From a virus: DNA of 21,921 nucleotides. Below are positions 19,859 through 21,921 of this stretch, in pieces; position 1 is the stretch's first letter, and each line of letters opens with the position of its first letter. The notes under the pieces are model-generated. The model had not been told where the DNA came from and did no database searches. It saw only the letters and a program-made list of their open reading frames with translations. The stretch is from IMG/VR virus record IMGVR_UViG_3300044998_000166, positions 1 through 21,921 of that record; one strand, written 5' to 3'. The position numbers and the translations under genes were made by a program.

Positions 19859-20058
19859 TCCCCGCTCGCTTCCTGCATGGCGATCTCTACCATGCGCTGC
19901 ACCTGCGCGTCACGAATGTCCGCCAATTCGGACACAGGGATGCCGTTTTTCACGAAGGATTGCCAGTCGAGACCGAGCAGACGGGCCTTGTAACGACCTC
20001 CGCGAGAGCAGAACCCAGCCGCTTTCAGGTGCCGAAACATGATCCTAGGCTCGTTCAC
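19837..20058 (-). CDS. small tail-tip accessory protein, 73 aa
   Basis: This 73-residue protein starts MNEPRIMFRHLKAAGFCSRG with an ATGA overlap with the gene upstream. The pattern KAAGFCSRGGRYKARLLGLDWQSFVKNGIPVSELADIRDAQVQRMVEIA matches a small protein often found between the tail-hub genes and the J-like gene in siphophages of Proteobacteria. It appears helical and soluble. The role is probably in tail-tip assembly. Known function is lacking, and the family memory is by pattern, not a database result. Confidence 0.7.
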   Translation of the reverse strand: MNEPRIMFRHLKAAGFCSRGGRYKARLLGLDWQSFVKNGIPVSELADIRDAQVQRMVEIAMQEASGEWEREEG

Positions 20059-20297
20059 TTCTTGCGCACCCTGATCTTCCGCCGAACCACAGCCTTATCC
20101 CAACCCCCAAGAAGGTTTGGATCGGACATGGTTAAAGACCCAAAAACGACAGGTATGGGGCGACCGGCCTCCGACGTAGGCTCCTGCAAGTCCTCTACCG
20201 AAGGCGGTTTGGGTTGCTTCGGTTTGGGCGCGAGAAGGTATCCCAGATAGCTGAGTGCGACTCCTATGATAAGTTGAACCAGGAAAGGGATCGGCAT
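20055..20297 (-). CDS. small tail assembly protein with N-terminal hydrophobic segment
   Basis: This 80-residue protein has a hydrophobic helix at residues 3-22 (IPFLVQLIIGVALSYLGYLL), then a Pro/Lys linker (APKPKQPKPPSVEDLQEP), then TSEAGRPIPVVFGSLTMSDPNLLGGWD. The GRPIPVVFG segment is a recurring motif of siphophage tail-tip proteins located just before the J-like gene. The start at 20297 has no strong Shine-Dalgarno and lies nine bases after the upstream stop, so coupling is likely. Confidence 0.75.
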   Translation of the reverse strand: MPIPFLVQLIIGVALSYLGYLLAPKPKQPKPPSVEDLQEPTSEAGRPIPVVFGSLTMSDPNLLGGWDKAVVRRKIRVRKK

Positions 20298-20306
20298 GGC
20301 GCGCGC

Positions 20307-21188
20307 TCAGTCGAAAGGGTTTTTACCGACGGGATTGAAGGCAGGTATGTATGGGTGCCCGCCATAGTTTACAGTGTTGCCGTGAACACGGCCACAGGCT
20401 TCGAGGGTGTGCTGACACCCCAGAACTACGTCAACCGTGTCACCCGCATCAAGCCCGGAGGTCGGCCCGGACAATACCAAGGTTGCGTCGTCAGGTAGAA
20501 CATCCACAATGAGACGATACTCTCGACCGACCGGACCATCCCACTCGATCATACCGCCGATGTAGTCCAGCCTGGTCATGTCCGTCACCATCCAGCCGGG
20601 ACTCAGGACGATCCGGTTTGGCGTCGTGCTGACGATGGTTCCGGCTGTCGTTGCGGCTTCCTTGTCGGCGTTACAGCGCGTCCCGTAGAGGGCGAGAGGG
20701 CACGAATACTGGAAGTGCCTCGTGAGGCCGGGACGCTTCATGGAGACGCCGGAGGGGATGGCTACGAGCTTCACCTTGCCCTTCTCTCCGCCGACCCTCT
20801 CGACGATACGGCCAGTCCAAGCCACGGGGATGACGCCATCGTCCGGGAAAGACCTCGTCAGTGCAGGAAGGGCGGAATCGACCAGATGCCCGACGCGAAT
20901 GACGAGCGTGATTACGAAAGAGGTAGGATACAGGCTCAGGAGTTCGGCGACGGGGTTCGCACGAGAGACTTCGATCACAAGCTCGTTCTCGTCCAGCTTT
21001 CCGGAAGCCTCTACGGCGTCATGCCGTATCGGAACAGCTTCGTATACCTCATCGTCGTAGAGGACATCGCGCTCCGCGTCAGTGAAGCGGTATACAGCGC
21101 CCTCGTCCGAACCGTAGCGGATTCGATACAGGTATACCGGAGACCCGAGATCGACGCTGCCTTCGATGTCGTCGTGATTGTAGGGCAT
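20307..21188 (-). CDS. DUF2163/BR0599-type tail hub protein
   Basis: This 293-residue protein has an N-terminal DUF2163-like half (GAVYRFTDAERDVLYDDEVYEAVPIRHDAVEASGKLDENELVIEV) and a C-terminal BR0599-like half ending CQHTLEACGRVHGNTVNYGGHPYIPAFNPVG. Four cysteines, in SCPLALYGTRC and GCQHTLEAC, are placed like the cluster-binding cysteines of lambda gpL and the corresponding hub protein of the Rhodobacter gene-transfer agent, which hold an iron-sulfur cluster. It probably forms the hub ring at the tail tip. ATG 21188 overlaps the upstream stop as TGATG; the TTG at 21191 is less likely. Confidence 0.88.
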   Translation of the reverse strand: MPYNHDDIEGSVDLGSPVYLYRIRYGSDEGAVYRFTDAERDVLYDDEVYEAVPIRHDAVEASGKLDENELVIEVSRANPVAELLSLYPTSFVITLVIRVGHLVDSALPALTRSFPDDGVIPVAWTGRIVERVGGEKGKVKLVAIPSGVSMKRPGLTRHFQYSCPLALYGTRCNADKEAATTAGTIVSTTPNRIVLSPGWMVTDMTRLDYIGGMIEWDGPVGREYRLIVDVLPDDATLVLSGPTSGLDAGDTVDVVLGCQHTLEACGRVHGNTVNYGGHPYIPAFNPVGKNPFD

Positions 21189-21904
21189 CAAGCGATCCCG
21201 AGTTCTGCAAGGGGGACGGAAACCACGCTTGCCGTCGCTTCAGCGACCGTCGGCGTCAGCCAGGTCATAGACAGATTGTCAGTGGCGAAGCGGACTGGCA
21301 ACAGCCAATGCAGGGACTTCGCGTTCAAGACGCTATCCCACCACGAGGACTGCATGGTGAAATTGGAAACTCCTGACCCGGCACTCACCGACATGACCCG
21401 ATTGAACTGGTAGCTCTCATCGGGCCAACGGGCGACGATGAACCTGTGCGTCGGCGATCCGTTGAAGATCGAGGCGGCGTCCGTCCCCACCACGCGGAGA
21501 TTGGTCAAACCCCCTTGCGTAGCAGAAAGGTTGAAGTCGTCAGTCCACGTCGGAGACCAGAACGCCGAACGACGGCCTCTTCGATTCCGGAAGAAGGTCT
21601 GAAACCGCTCTGCGTCTTCAACGGAACGAAAGGTGAACTTCATCTGGAAAGCAGTCCGGGAGAAGTTGACGGGGGAGAAGGATTCCGTTCTGCCGAAGCC
21701 GAAGTCGACCGTGTCCCGATCTCGGGACATCGTGACCTGAATACCCTGTCGCCAGTTAGGCTTCCGCATGAGGACAGGGCGGCTTTGGTATAGGACATAG
21801 TCGGGACGGGCGGTCGGAAGACCGATCAGGTCTTGCTCCACCTCCCCTTCAAAGCCCGGTATGACCGTCAACGACAAGTTTCCCTGCCAGACAGAGTCGG
21901 TCAT
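21188..21904 (-). CDS. putative distal tail protein
   Basis: This 238-residue protein begins MTDSVWQGNLSLTVIPGFEG. Beta-rich stretches and the segment RSVEDAERFQTFFRNRRGRRSAFWSPTWTDDF are like tail-tip proteins that follow the tape-measure gene in siphophages. The gene order in transcription (this gene, DUF2163 hub, two small genes, J-like) matches the distal-tail position in the lambda/gene-transfer-agent tail layout. No firm Pfam name was recognised. The start overlaps the end of a gene that runs off the window. Confidence 0.7.
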   Translation of the reverse strand: MTDSVWQGNLSLTVIPGFEGEVEQDLIGLPTARPDYVLYQSRPVLMRKPNWRQGIQVTMSRDRDTVDFGFGRTESFSPVNFSRTAFQMKFTFRSVEDAERFQTFFRNRRGRRSAFWSPTWTDDFNLSATQGGLTNLRVVGTDAASIFNGSPTHRFIVARWPDESYQFNRVMSVSAGSGVSNFTMQSSWWDSVLNAKSLHWLLPVRFATDNLSMTWLTPTVAEATASVVSVPLAELGIA

Positions 21905-21921
21905 GGAGCGGAGCGTGACAT
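21901..21921 (-). CDS. 3' end of an upstream gene (partial)
   Basis: On the minus strand the bases before the ATG at 21904 read as a frame ending MSRSAP and TGA, with the stop overlapping the start codon as ATGA, the same junction used elsewhere in this arm. Only about six codons are present. A tape-measure or tail-assembly gene is expected here by order. Confidence 0.4.
   Translation of the reverse strand: MSRSAP

Noticed and set aside
16925-20297. Split J gene: the 80-aa and 977-aa proteins as fragments of one gene
   Set aside because: Each has its own start signal and the separate small genes before the J-like gene are a usual arrangement in siphophages, so no frameshift needs to be invoked.

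Overview
The window looks like part of a double-stranded DNA tailed phage (siphophage) genome infecting an alphaproteobacterium. The organism call rests on high G+C, densely overlapping genes, a GapR/DUF2312 protein (a family centred on Alphaproteobacteria), a DUF2793 tail protein, a class II ribonucleotide reductase, ThyX, an N-acetylmuramidase endolysin and a Phage-tail_3 type tail-tip protein. The genus of phage or host cannot be told from sequence reading alone. No integrase, repressor, tRNA or rRNA gene was seen.

Layout. Positions 1-385 hold a perfect-phase tandem array of 35 units of 11 bp. It is followed by a gene-free stretch to 771 with an AT-rich island, a long nested inverted repeat, two 27-bp hairpin-containing direct repeats and a candidate promoter. 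From 772 to 12344 all genes are on the plus strand. They are an unknown early protein, an HD-domain phosphohydrolase, a class II ribonucleotide reductase (NrdJ) interrupted by a 285-residue intein, a DUF932 protein, a dATP/dGTP pyrophosphohydrolase-like protein (DUF550), ThyX, a DUF3310 protein, a GapR-like protein, an MT-A70 adenine methyltransferase and many small unknowns, several Cys-rich. This is the DNA-metabolism arm. Neighbouring genes often overlap by ATGA or TGATG, which suggests translational coupling.

From 12272 to the right edge all genes are on the minus strand. Read in transcription order, from the right, they are a distal-tail-like protein, a DUF2163/BR0599 tail-hub protein with four cysteines, two small tail-tip proteins, a 977-residue tail-tip protein, a DUF2793 protein, a LamG-type fibre protein, a small unknown, a muramidase endolysin, a one-TM holin candidate and a membrane-anchored unknown. 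This is the distal part of the late (tail plus lysis) arm. The two arms converge and overlap tail-to-tail by 73 bp near 12.3 kb.

How it fits together. NrdJ, ThyX, the DUF550 pyrophosphohydrolase and the HD phosphohydrolase form a nucleotide-pool module. The methyltransferase and GapR-like protein would act on the DNA itself. Candidate sigma70-like promoters lie at 671, 1387, 5500 and 9076 on the plus strand and 13123 on the minus strand. Strong terminator-like hairpins lie at 1256, 5425 and 6740-6809. The most unusual items are the 11-bp array with its structured flank, the NrdJ intein with a C-terminal Gln and a degenerate endonuclease motif, the phage GapR homologue, and the inverted repeat just downstream of a minus-strand promoter before the holin candidate.
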